In this document: positions 1 to 7,870 of the stretch, piece after piece
How the letters are laid out: each line of letters opens with the position of its first letter
Numbering within the stretch: the first letter of the stretch is position 1
Source: Chloroflexota bacterium
GTDB taxonomy: Bacteria; Chloroflexota; Anaerolineae; Anaerolineales; Villigracilaceae
Reading direction: 5' to 3'
NCBI GenBank assembly: GCA_021796315.1
Contig: JAJYOH010000135.1
Coordinates: 1 to 11,381 of the forward strand
DNA length: 11,381 nt
Position numbers and translations under genes: made by a program
The notes under the pieces: generated by a model
What the model was told of the DNA's origin: nothing
The model's input: only the letters and a program-made list of their open reading frames with translations
Database searches by the model: none

Positions 1-1023
1 GAGGAACATCCCCAATGTCACCAACAGCAAAGTGCCTTGAACGATATTCCCAAGATAAACCGGCACGCCCAATGCCCGACTGACGGACTGCGCGCCTGTG
101 TCAATCAATCCGATGAACAAAGCGGCCAATCCCACGCCAAGCGGATGGAGGCCACCGAGCGTGGCGACGATCACACCGGTATAGCCGTAACCGGGAGAGA
201 TGGCATCTATCAAATGAAAGTGGATGCCTGCAACTTCACTGACGCCAGCCAATCCGGCAATGCCGCCGCTGATCAGCGCGGCTGTCAGCATTGTCAGGGA
301 AACATTGACTCCCATAAAGCGCGCGGCTTCCTGTCCCAGGCCGGTTGCTCTCATGCGCAATCCAAGTGCGGTGCGTGACAGGATGAACCATATCACAGCG
401 ATCATTGCCAGTGCGATAATAAAACCAAAGTGCAGCCGGGAGCGCTCCACCAATTTGGGGAGCATGGCCGAATTGGCGATCTGCGGAGATTGCGGCCAGC
501 CGGAGATCGGATCGCGCCACGGGCCATTCAATAAGAAACTGACAATATATGAGATGACCGAGTTCATCAGCAGTGTGGTCACCACTTCATCCACAGCCAG
601 TTTCACTTTGAGCAGGGCCGGGATGAGCGCCCACAGCATACCGGCGACAAAACCGCCGATCAGCATGAACGAGATGGCCAGAACCGGATGAAGGTTGCCC
701 AGCATCGGTCCCAGCCAGGCGGCCGCGATCGCCCCGGCATAAAGTTGTCCTTCGGCGCCGATATTCCAGTAACCGGAGGCGAAGGCAATCGCCACCGACG
801 CGCCGGTCAAAATAAGGGGTGTGGCTTTCACCAGCGTTTCCAACGCACTGACGCGGCTGGAAAGTGGCGCGATCAGGAAATAATAATACGCCTGGAGCGG
901 ATTCGCGTTGGCCAGCAACACCAGCGCGGCAGTGATGATGAACGTACTTACAATAGCAAACAGCGGGATGCTGATGCGAAACCAAAACGGCGCTGGAGAC
1001 CGCTCAAGTCTAAATTTAAACAT
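1..1023 (-). CDS. BMP-type nucleoside ABC transporter permease (3' end cut by window edge)
   Basis: Integral membrane subunit of a nucleoside importer of the YufP/BmpE type (BPD_transp_2 family). The frame stays open for all 341 codons from ATG 1023 to base 1 with no stop, so the C-terminus lies outside the window; family members are about 350-370 aa. Translation gives a basic N-terminus (MFKFRLERSPAPFWFR) and then hydrophobic helices starting with ISIPLFAIVSTFIITAALVL. The family-typical ASGYWNIGAEGQL follows at about residues 82-94, then KLAVDEVVTTLLMNSVI at about 140-156, and the cytoplasmic coupling segment GLRMRATGLGQEAARFMG at about 221-238. An AGGAGA SD (1030-1035) sits 6 nt before the ATG. 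The start overlaps the ATPase stop by 8 bp, suggesting translational coupling. A second permease normally follows in such operons and would lie past the left edge. Exact substrate is not readable from sequence. Confidence 0.93.
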   Translation of the reverse strand, partial: MFKFRLERSPAPFWFRISIPLFAIVSTFIITAALVLLANANPLQAYYYFLIAPLSSRVSALETLVKATPLILTGASVAIAFASGYWNIGAEGQLYAGAIAAAWLGPMLGNLHPVLAISFMLIGGFVAGMLWALIPALLKVKLAVDEVVTTLLMNSVISYIVSFLLNGPWRDPISGWPQSPQIANSAMLPKLVERSRLHFGFIIALAMIAVIWFILSRTALGLRMRATGLGQEAARFMGVNVSLTMLTAALISGGIAGLAGVSEVAGIHFHLIDAISPGYGYTGVIVATLGGLHPLGVGLAALFIGLIDTGAQSVSRALGVPVYLGNIVQGTLLLVTLGMFL

Positions 1024-2527
1024 GGGCGCTCTCCTGAACAGAAGAACCTGCCATCATCAAGCCGATCTTTTCCCGATCCACATCTTTGCTGGCAACTTCA
1101 CCCGCAATATGCCCTTCATACATGACAACAATGCGGTCAGATAAGGCGATCACTTCTTCGAGGTCCTCGGAGATCAGCAGAACACCCGCGCCGCGATCTC
1201 GTTCTTCCAAGAGCCGCTTACGCACATAATCGGTTGCGCCGATATCCAGGCCTCGCGTCGGTTGGCAAGCGATCACCAAACGCGGCTGGCGCGCCAACGT
1301 TCGCGCCAGGATAACCTTTTGCATGTTGCCTCCCGAAAGGGTCCGGCAGCAATCGTTGGGCCGGGCTTTGATCTGAAATTCCTGGATCAGCCGTTCTGCT
1401 TCTTCGCGGATATGCTTTTTATCGAGCATTCCGTTGTGCATGAAATCTTCCAGGTGTTCCAGCACAAGGTTTTCCGATACGCTGAGTTCACCCACCATCC
1501 CGCCATGCCGATCTTCCGGAATCCGTCCAACCCCGGCTTGTGTGAGTTGGGCCGGTTCATATCCAGTGATGTCTTGATCGCCTAATCTAATTTTGCCATG
1601 CGTTGCTTTCAATGTGCCAGATAACACCCGACCAAGTTCAGATTGTCCGTTCCCGGATACGCCAGCGATACCCAGAATCTCACCTTCACAAACTTCAAGG
1701 CTCACATCTTTGACCGCATACAAACCTTTTTTGTCCATCGCTGAGACTTTGTCCACGGTTAGAAGCGCAGGCGCAGATGAATGTTGTTCCTCGCTTTGGC
1801 GGCTGACCCCGAAAGTCTCACGCCCCACCATCATGCGGGCTAACTCAAGTTCGCTCGTATCGCGCTTACTGACAGTTCCGATCTTTTTGCCGTCACGCAA
1901 CACAGTGATCCGGTCAGAAATGTCCATGACCTCGTTCAATTTGTGGGAAATGAAGATGACCGATAGCCCTTCTTTGCATAGGCGCTGCAGGGTTTCAAAA
2001 AGCACATCCACTTCTTGTGGAACGAGGACCGCTGTCGGTTCATCCATGATCAGAACTTTGGCGTTGCGATAGAGCGCTTTCAAAGCTTCGACCCGCTGAC
2101 ATTCTCCCACTGACAGGTTGCGCACCAGCGCATCAGGTTTGACCTCGATGCCGAAGCGTTTCGAAGCCTGCGCCACCGATTCGCGGATGCTTCCAGGGTT
2201 GAGCGTCATGCCTCGGTTGTACCCAAGCACGATATTTTCAGCCACCGTCAGCGGCCGCACCAGCGTGAAATGCTGCGAGACCATGCCGATGCCATTGGCA
2301 ATGGCATCCTTGGGCGAAGTTATATTCACTGGATTTCCATTGATTTTGATCTCGCCTTGGTCGGCACGATACAGTCCATAGAGAATGCGCATCAGAGTGG
2401 TTTTGCCAGCGCCATTCTCGCCCAACAGGGCATGCACCTCGCCTTGTTCGAGGTCAAAATCAACCTGATCATTGGCTACCAGTGGCCCGAACCGCTTGGT
2501 TATTCCCTTCATCTGCACTGTCAGCAT
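1016..2527 (-). CDS. BMP-type nucleoside ABC transporter ATP-binding protein (two fused NBDs)
   Basis: Energy-coupling subunit with two ABC domains in one chain (YufO/BmpD and RbsA-like architecture), 503 aa from this start. NBD1: Walker A GENGAGKT at about 36-43, Q-loop MVSQH, signature LSVGECQ at about 138-144, Walker B LIMDEP at about 159-164, H-loop SHK. NBD2 is degenerate, as is usual here: GVSGNGQSE replaces Walker A at about 289-297, signature LSGGNMQ is at about 397-403, and Walker B reads ACQPTRGLD at about 420-428 with Gln at the catalytic Glu position. The first possible ATG is at 2566, preceded by AGGAG, but both sit inside a perfect hairpin and would add 13 residues the family lacks. 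ATG 2527, with a weak AAGAG 7 nt upstream, places the GITKRF core normally; ATG 2533 is also possible. The stop overlaps the permease start. Confidence 0.95.
   Translation of the reverse strand: MLTVQMKGITKRFGPLVANDQVDFDLEQGEVHALLGENGAGKTTLMRILYGLYRADQGEIKINGNPVNITSPKDAIANGIGMVSQHFTLVRPLTVAENIVLGYNRGMTLNPGSIRESVAQASKRFGIEVKPDALVRNLSVGECQRVEALKALYRNAKVLIMDEPTAVLVPQEVDVLFETLQRLCKEGLSVIFISHKLNEVMDISDRITVLRDGKKIGTVSKRDTSELELARMMVGRETFGVSRQSEEQHSSAPALLTVDKVSAMDKKGLYAVKDVSLEVCEGEILGIAGVSGNGQSELGRVLSGTLKATHGKIRLGDQDITGYEPAQLTQAGVGRIPEDRHGGMVGELSVSENLVLEHLEDFMHNGMLDKKHIREEAERLIQEFQIKARPNDCCRTLSGGNMQKVILARTLARQPRLVIACQPTRGLDIGATDYVRKRLLEERDRGAGVLLISEDLEEVIALSDRIVVMYEGHIAGEVASKDVDREKIGLMMAGSSVQESAHV
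1030..1035 (-). promoter_or_regulatory. Ribosome binding site of the permease gene
   Basis: On the minus strand AGGAGA lies 6 nt before ATG 1023. It is inside the 3' end of the ATPase reading frame. It fixes the permease start and supports re-initiation or coupling across the 8-bp overlap. Confidence 0.75.
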
Positions 2528-2546
2528 AGGCATTCTCTTGGGCAGG

Positions 2547-2588
2547 TTTGTGCAGGAGTCTGGCATTCTCTACAGACTCCTGCACAAA
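2547..2588 (-). other. Intercistronic RNA hairpin between the binding-protein and ATPase genes
   Basis: A perfect 16-bp inverted repeat (arms 2547-2562 and 2573-2588, 10-nt loop 2563-2572) begins 10 nt after the stop of the binding-protein gene. No U-run follows on the minus strand, so it is not a classic intrinsic terminator. Hairpins in this position of ABC-importer operons commonly stabilise the abundant binding-protein message or reduce expression downstream (established for malE-malF; inferred here). The 5' arm contains AGGAG paired with CTCCT of the 3' arm, and the loop contains ATG 2566. The ten bases AGAGAATGCC of the loop recur directly before the preferred ATPase start. Confidence 0.85.
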
Positions 2589-2598
2589 TCAAATGTGT

Positions 2599-3633
2599 TT
2601 ATTGTGCTGGTGCGTTCACAGCTTCCGGTTGGCGCTCGTCAATGTCAACGCGGAAGAGACCTTTGCGAATTGCATCTTCCTTGTCTTTGACTTTCTGAAG
2701 CAAGTCAGCCGGTATCTTCGACTCGGTGTTGTGGAAAGGCGCCAGCGATGCGCCGCCTTTAGCCATCATGGAAAAGTCTTTCAAATCCTGGGCAGTGTAG
2801 GCGCCGCTTTCGACAGCCTTGACCAAATATTCGACAGTGGGGGTCATGTTCCAGACCGGGCTGGACACTACCAGGGCCGGGGCGAGCGAATTCTGGTCGC
2901 TCATGTTGCCAAACGCCCAGAGATTCTTTTCCTTCGCGGCTTCGATCACGCCGAAGCGTTCAGCATATAGAACATCTGCGCCGCCGTCAATCAGGGCTTG
3001 GGCGGCTTCCTTGGCGGCCGCTGGGTCAAACCAGGAGTTGATGAAACTGACTTTGACAACCACTTTGGGATTGACCTCCCGCGCCCCGGCAATGAAGGCG
3101 TTGACCAAGCGGTTCACTTCCGGCACAGGCATTGCGCCCACGATGCCGACTGTGTTTGTTTTGGTCAAGCCGCCTGCCAACATTCCGCACAGATAAGCCG
3201 GTTCATGAATCCAGTTATCGAAGACAGAGAGGTTGGGTTCCGACGGTCCGAGGCCGGAGCCGAAAGCGAAAGCGATCTTGGGATATTGGGCCGCTACGCG
3301 GCGTACTGCCTCTTCGTTCCCGAACGCATCGCCGATGATGATATCGGGTTTCTTCTGGTCGGCGGTTTCCTGAAGGATGCGTTCCATATCCCCTGAGTAA
3401 CCGATGTTTTCGGTGTACTCGTAATCAATCTTGCCTTCGTCTTTCAACTTCAGCAAGGCGCTGTGAATTACGCCATCCCACGGCTCTTCGATGGGAGTGG
3501 CGAAGGCGCCAAAGACCTTGAGTTTTGTGGGGCCTGCGGGAGCCGTCGCAGTGGGTTGAGGGGCTGGGGCGCAACTTACAATTAGCGAAACCAGCATAAC
3601 GATCAGCAGCAGGGAGAAAATATTCTTTTTCAT
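2599..3633 (-). CDS. BMP-family substrate-binding lipoprotein of the nucleoside ABC importer
   Basis: Extracytoplasmic binding lipoprotein of the BMP/PnrA family, 344 aa, which delivers ligand to the two-NBD ATPase and permeases encoded directly after it. Residues 1-20 are a lipoprotein signal (MKKN, hydrophobic stretch, lipobox IVSC) with lipidated Cys21. A short Pro/Thr/Ala-rich linker follows. The mature part begins LKVFGAFATPIEEPWDGVIH and contains GYSGDMERILQE, PDIIIGDAFGNEEA, AFGSGLG and the glycine-rich AYLCGMLAGGLTKTNTVGIVG, all consistent with the periplasmic-binding type I fold of BMP proteins. The ATPIEEPW opening resembles the BMP subgroup linked to nucleobase catabolism genes rather than classical PnrA (recall, not searched). 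The SD GGAG (3642-3645) is 8 nt before the ATG. The 101-bp gap from the hydroxylase gene shows no convincing terminator or promoter. Ligand probably a nucleoside or nucleobase. Confidence 0.93.
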   Translation of the reverse strand: MKKNIFSLLLIVMLVSLIVSCAPAPQPTATAPAGPTKLKVFGAFATPIEEPWDGVIHSALLKLKDEGKIDYEYTENIGYSGDMERILQETADQKKPDIIIGDAFGNEEAVRRVAAQYPKIAFAFGSGLGPSEPNLSVFDNWIHEPAYLCGMLAGGLTKTNTVGIVGAMPVPEVNRLVNAFIAGAREVNPKVVVKVSFINSWFDPAAAKEAAQALIDGGADVLYAERFGVIEAAKEKNLWAFGNMSDQNSLAPALVVSSPVWNMTPTVEYLVKAVESGAYTAQDLKDFSMMAKGGASLAPFHNTESKIPADLLQKVKDKEDAIRKGLFRVDIDERQPEAVNAPAQ

Positions 3634-3734
3634 TTCCTGATCTCCATTCGTATTTCAGAGTTTGGCAATTACTACGTGCTTGGGCCGAAACATACGCGCA
3701 CCCATGGAAAGGATCTGTTGCTCTGAGAAATCTA

Positions 3735-6536
3735 TTATCGTTTGCGGCCACCTCCTGATCTCTCTTTTAACGACGCCAAAACGCAACGCTTATCGGCTGG
3801 AGTGGTTTTGATGCGCACTCCGATCGCATCATAGATCGCGTTCAATATGGCAGGCGCAGTTGCAAGCGAAGGCGCTTCTGCAAATCCTTTCACGCCTTCC
3901 GGGCCATACGGATGAGGAACTTCCACGATCACCGGGATGATCTCCGGCGTTTTATCAGGCCCGGGCAAACGGACCTTGTGCAACGAGTCGGTCAGGTTGA
4001 TACCTTTCTCGACCAGGAATTGCTCCGAAAGAGCCATTCCCAATCCCATCATCACGCCGCCATTGATCTGCCCCACCACCGCATCGTAATTCAATAACTT
4101 GCCCACATCCACCACCGCAACGATTGTTAAAACCTTGACCTCGCCAGTCTGCTCATCCACTTCCACGATTGCGGCTTGTGTGTTGTAAGCATAACAAACG
4201 TGCGTGGGCATGGTTTCAAAATCTGGTTTTCCCATTTTGCTGCGAATACCGACTTCGTGCATCTGCACAGAAGTTGGCGGGGCGTAAGTTCGCTCCGCCA
4301 TGAAGTACGGCCCGATTTGCGATAACTGCATCTTTTTGCCGGTTGGTAGATGCACGACACAATCGCCGCGGATTTCCAATTCGCCGGGAGGTTCGCCCAT
4401 TTCATCTCCAGCGCGGTTGGTGATCTCATCCTTCAAGGCGCGCGCGGCCATCACCAGCGCATTGCCTGTTAGAAAAGTCTGGCGCGAGGCAGTTGTAGGT
4501 CCGGTCGGCGGAGTCAAAGCCGTATCCGGCCCGATCATCACGATGTCTTCTGGAGCTGTACCTAATTCATTCACCACCAATTTGATCAGGCCTACTTGAG
4601 CGCCTTGACCGTATTCATGGTGACTGTGGCGCACTTTCACTTTTCCGTTGCAGTCCATCTCGACGATCGCCCCAGCGCTTTCAGGGATTCCATGGCCAAA
4701 GCCAATATTCTTGACCGCCGATGCAACACCCCAACCGATCTTCTTTCCCGGAGCCGCCGCTGGAATTATCAATTTGCGGAAAGCCTTTTCACAGGCCTCG
4801 ATGGTCTCCTTGATCGAGACCACACCTTTTTCCATGACGTGATCGGATGCCGATGGCAGTCCAACATCGAGGGCGTTGATGAGGCGGAATTGGAAAGTAT
4901 CCATTCCAATGGCACGCGCCATTGCATCCATCTGTTGTTCGAGAGCGATAGCCACCTGGTTGACGCCAAAGCCGCGCATGGCTCCTGCCGGGACGTTGTT
5001 GGTGTACCAAGATTCTCCGTAAATATCCAAATTGGGAACGTAATAAGGACCCGCTCCGAATACTACGGTGTTTTCCAAAACATCTATGCCTAGAGAAATG
5101 TAGGCACCGGTATCGAGGGTGACGCGCGCTTGTAAGGCTTGCACCTTGCCGTCCTTTGTGCAGCCGGTCTTGTAATGAATCCAGGATGGATGGCGTTTGA
5201 CATGCACGCGCAGACTTTCTTCGCGCGTCAAGACCATCTTCACCGGGCGTTTCGTTTTCCACGCGCCCAAGGCCAGATGTTGTAACAGAATGGGATCTTC
5301 TTTTCCTCCAAACGCGCCGCCAGTGGGGAGTTGGATCACGCGAATCTTTTCTTCCGGTAAATTGAGAATGTCTACAAGTTGGGCACGATCATCGAATACC
5401 GATTGCGTTGGAAGTTGCACCACGAGAATGCCTTCCTCGTTGATAAAGGCGACGCCCGATTCAGGCTCCATGAAACCGTGTTCGACAAATGGCGTGGAGT
5501 AATCGTCTTCGATCACCACATCACACTTTGCAAAAGCCTCCTCCACGTTCCCGCGCACGATGGCTGATTTATGGCATAAGTTTCCCTTTTCTTTGATTTG
5601 AGGAGCGTCCGGTTGCGCGGCTTCCTGTGGCGAAAAGACGCCGGGCAGAACCTCGTATTCGACTCGGATCTTGCCTAACGCGGCTTCAGCGATCTCGGGC
5701 GTTTCGGCAAATACGGACGCGACCGGATCGCCGATGAAGATCACTTTCTTATCGGCAAAAGCCGGCATATCGCGAAAGACGATTCCGCATTGATTCTTCC
5801 CCAGCACATCGCGGGCAGTTAGCACAGCCGCGACGCCGGGCACCTGCTCTGCTTCCGAAGTGTCAATGGACAGAATGTTGGCATGCGGGTGTGCAGCCCA
5901 AAGAATCTTTCCATGCAGGACACCTTCCGGGTATAGATCATCGCCGTAAAACAATCGGCCCGTGACAATGCGCTGCGCGTTCTCATATCGGCGGGGCAGG
6001 CCGATGGTTTCCGCGCTAACCGGTTCCGGCCGCGGTTCTTTGCCGGTCATCCAACGGCTGGCAAGTTGCACGGCGCGAAAGATATCCATGTAACCGGTGC
6101 ATCGGCATATATTGTTGTTTCTTGCAAGATAGGTTTTTACTTCATCCAGATTTGGTTCGGGATTTTGATCAAGCAGGGCTTTGGTGGATAAGATCATGCC
6201 CGCCGTGCAGAAGCCGCATTGCATAGCGCCGGTCTGAATGAAGGCATGCTGGATGGGGTGTAATTGGCCGTTTTGCGCCAGCCCTTCGATAGTCAGGATG
6301 TCTGCTCCGGCGACCTTGCTCATTTTTACTAAACAAGAACGCGTATTCTTGCCATTCAAGATGACGGTGCAGGCACCGCAATGACCGCTGGTGCAGCCGT
6401 TCTTGGTTCCCGTCAATCGCAATTCATCGCGCAGGAAACGCACCAATAACATATTGTCCGGCACGGTCGTGTGGATGGCCTGGCCATTGACGGTAAAATC
6501 AATTGTGATAGGGATGGAAGCCTTGTCTTTTGCCAT
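3735..6536 (-). CDS. Xanthine dehydrogenase family hydroxylase: fused [2Fe-2S] and molybdopterin domains
   Basis: Molybdenum hydroxylase of 933 aa, expected to hydroxylate an N-heterocycle using water as oxygen source. Residues about 10-90 are a plant-type [2Fe-2S] domain (C48, C53, C56, C68). Residues about 90-165 carry the second cluster (C107, C110, C144, C146; QCGFC then NNICRCTGYMD). The Mo-cofactor domains run from about 180 to 915: GGAFGGKE 406-413, AMRGFG 519-524, GQG 643-645, TTASRQTFLTGNA 681-693, and GFAEAP 884-889 with the presumed base Glu887. Glu413 and Arg521 occupy the positions of bovine XDH Glu802 and Arg880, which hold the purine ring and are lost in aldehyde oxidases. This favours a purine- or pyrimidine-like substrate. 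No FAD domain lies between the Fe-S and Mo parts, as in selenium-dependent XDH/XdhD-like fusions. The start has only AAGGA 12 nt upstream. It follows the amidohydrolase by 33 bp. Confidence 0.95.
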   Translation of the reverse strand: MAKDKASIPITIDFTVNGQAIHTTVPDNMLLVRFLRDELRLTGTKNGCTSGHCGACTVILNGKNTRSCLVKMSKVAGADILTIEGLAQNGQLHPIQHAFIQTGAMQCGFCTAGMILSTKALLDQNPEPNLDEVKTYLARNNNICRCTGYMDIFRAVQLASRWMTGKEPRPEPVSAETIGLPRRYENAQRIVTGRLFYGDDLYPEGVLHGKILWAAHPHANILSIDTSEAEQVPGVAAVLTARDVLGKNQCGIVFRDMPAFADKKVIFIGDPVASVFAETPEIAEAALGKIRVEYEVLPGVFSPQEAAQPDAPQIKEKGNLCHKSAIVRGNVEEAFAKCDVVIEDDYSTPFVEHGFMEPESGVAFINEEGILVVQLPTQSVFDDRAQLVDILNLPEEKIRVIQLPTGGAFGGKEDPILLQHLALGAWKTKRPVKMVLTREESLRVHVKRHPSWIHYKTGCTKDGKVQALQARVTLDTGAYISLGIDVLENTVVFGAGPYYVPNLDIYGESWYTNNVPAGAMRGFGVNQVAIALEQQMDAMARAIGMDTFQFRLINALDVGLPSASDHVMEKGVVSIKETIEACEKAFRKLIIPAAAPGKKIGWGVASAVKNIGFGHGIPESAGAIVEMDCNGKVKVRHSHHEYGQGAQVGLIKLVVNELGTAPEDIVMIGPDTALTPPTGPTTASRQTFLTGNALVMAARALKDEITNRAGDEMGEPPGELEIRGDCVVHLPTGKKMQLSQIGPYFMAERTYAPPTSVQMHEVGIRSKMGKPDFETMPTHVCYAYNTQAAIVEVDEQTGEVKVLTIVAVVDVGKLLNYDAVVGQINGGVMMGLGMALSEQFLVEKGINLTDSLHKVRLPGPDKTPEIIPVIVEVPHPYGPEGVKGFAEAPSLATAPAILNAIYDAIGVRIKTTPADKRCVLASLKERSGGGRKR

Positions 6537-6540
6537 GTCG

Positions 6541-6553
6541 AAGGATTTTCCTT
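6541..6553 (-). promoter_or_regulatory. Weak SD in a small inverted repeat before the fused hydroxylase
   Basis: The only SD-like AAGGA (6549-6553) before ATG 6536 is 12 nt away, longer than usual. It can pair with TCCTT (6541-6545) across a 3-nt loop. This is a weak 5-bp hairpin that could mute initiation or help spacing. No better start is apparent, since the ATG gives a normal family N-terminus. Confidence 0.35.
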
Positions 6554-6569
6554 GCAGAAAAGAGAGGAC

Positions 6570-7820
6570 TTACCCAAAAGCAATCGGCCGGTAAAACTCC
6601 GCGCCCACCAATTTTCCGTGACTGATCGTATACGCGGGCGCTTCATGAAAACGCAAAGCCTCTATCACGCTGGGCTGGTCGAGTACGACTAGATTGGCGG
6701 GCGCGCCCACTTTGATCTCGAAATCTTTCAAGCCGATGCAGCGGGCGGCGTTCACCGTGACCATATCATAGAGTGTACAAATTTCCTCGTTCGAGGTAAA
6801 CCACAACAGGTGGGATGCCAGGAACGCTACTTCCAACATGTTGTTGCGCCCAAAGGGATAATACGCGTCGGAAATATCATCCTGTCCCAAACAGACGAGA
6901 TTGCCATTGGCAAGCAACTCACGCACTCTGGCGTGAAGCGGGCCGGTATGTGGATCGGAGACCACGCCCATTTGCGCCTTCTTGAGCAGCGCCGATACTT
7001 TTTGGAAATAAGGCGTTGGATAAAGAGCCATGGCGCGCGCATGATGGGCAAGCGAACGGCCATGCCAGTTGCGCTTGATGGTCTCCAAAGCCATTGCTTC
7101 CAAAGAACGCAACCCTGCATCGCCCGCGTCATCCACAAGCATCGAGACATCTTTATCGAAATCAACGGCCAGATCGAAGATCACGCGCACATGTTCCAAA
7201 ATATCGGCATCCGTGTATTCGATCCATGGAATGCCGCCGGATACATCCGCGCCCAATTTCATCGCCTCGCGCATGAGGTCTGCCGCGCCCGGTTCGCGCA
7301 CAATACCATCTTGGGCAAACGCCACGACTTGAACTTCCACAATGCCCTTGAATTCCTCTCGCGCTTGGATCAATGCTTTGACTCCCTCGAGCCGCGCCTT
7401 TGAATCCACATCGGCAAAAGCGCGGACATGAGTACACCCATAGATAGCGGCTTGCGCGAGCGCTTTCCGCACATTGGGTACAATCCAGGATGCATCGTAT
7501 TTCTCTTTGACCCGCGCTGCCAACTCAATCGCGGTCATGGCCTTGCCCATATCTGCACCGTGATAATCCTTAAGCGCCGCCTCGTCCATCATTTGTAGAG
7601 TGTAGACTTTGCAAAGATGCAGGTGAGGGTTGACAAATGACTCGCTGACTAACATCCCCTTCGCATCAATCTCAACTTTTGCTTTTCCCTCCATGCTTTC
7701 GCCGAGCGCGGCGATCTTGCCATCGGCAATTGCGATGCAAGTCTTGTTGTCGGCGCCTCGGACGAGCTGGGCATTCTTGATCAAAATATCAAAGTCGGCA
7801 TGAACATTGCGAGTTGACAT
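6570..7820 (-). CDS. Cytosine deaminase-like amidohydrolase with altered metal site
   Basis: Amidohydrolase-superfamily protein of 416 aa, collinear with E. coli cytosine deaminase CodA (recalled sequence): HLH at 66-68 (CodA His61/63), VAFAQDGI with Gln170 (CodA Gln156, which contacts the pyrimidine), HH at 259-260 (His246), and LGQDD with Asp314 (Asp313). A β-strand barrel and C-terminal NLVVLDQPSVIEALR sandwich are as expected. At the fifth-strand metal ligand CodA has HCDE (His214, Glu217); here an ungapped alignment reads LVDD, so Leu228 replaces the histidine and Asp231 replaces the catalytic glutamate. The CodA His next to the essential Asp is Gln313. It may be a deaminase or hydrolase on a modified or different base, or a non-canonical or inactive enzyme. 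The SD AGAGGAA is just before ATG 7820. It is encoded 50 bp after the GntR gene and 33 bp before the hydroxylase, so probably co-transcribed. Confidence 0.88.
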   Translation of the reverse strand: MSTRNVHADFDILIKNAQLVRGADNKTCIAIADGKIAALGESMEGKAKVEIDAKGMLVSESFVNPHLHLCKVYTLQMMDEAALKDYHGADMGKAMTAIELAARVKEKYDASWIVPNVRKALAQAAIYGCTHVRAFADVDSKARLEGVKALIQAREEFKGIVEVQVVAFAQDGIVREPGAADLMREAMKLGADVSGGIPWIEYTDADILEHVRVIFDLAVDFDKDVSMLVDDAGDAGLRSLEAMALETIKRNWHGRSLAHHARAMALYPTPYFQKVSALLKKAQMGVVSDPHTGPLHARVRELLANGNLVCLGQDDISDAYYPFGRNNMLEVAFLASHLLWFTSNEEICTLYDMVTVNAARCIGLKDFEIKVGAPANLVVLDQPSVIEALRFHEAPAYTISHGKLVGAEFYRPIAFG

Positions 7821-7870
7821 TTGCTTCCTCTCCCAAATATCTCATACAAAGGCTTGCAAGGTGAATCATC

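Noticed and set aside
587..985. A 132-aa open frame on the minus strand
   Set aside because: It is a shifted reading of the permease gene, whose true frame is open from 1023 to base 1 and gives family-typical membrane helices.
2563..2566. ATG 2566 as the ATPase start
   Set aside because: It has AGGAG 10 nt upstream, but both lie in a perfect 16-bp hairpin and the extra 13 residues are not family-like; kept as an alternative only.
3651..3731. Imperfect inverted repeat (TTTCAGAG near 3652 and CTCTGAGAAA near 3721) between the hydroxylase and lipoprotein genes
   Set aside because: Arms are short, need a 2-nt bulge and lie about 60 nt apart with no T-run; not convincing as a terminator.
6810..7403. 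A 197-aa open frame on the plus strand
   Set aside because: It is antisense to the well-supported amidohydrolase gene and its translation shows no recognisable domain; likely a codon-bias shadow.
7853..7860. CTTGCAAG palindrome between gntR and the amidohydrolase gene
   Set aside because: Eight bases with no extension, no promoter elements beside it and no relation to the gntR operator; expected by chance.
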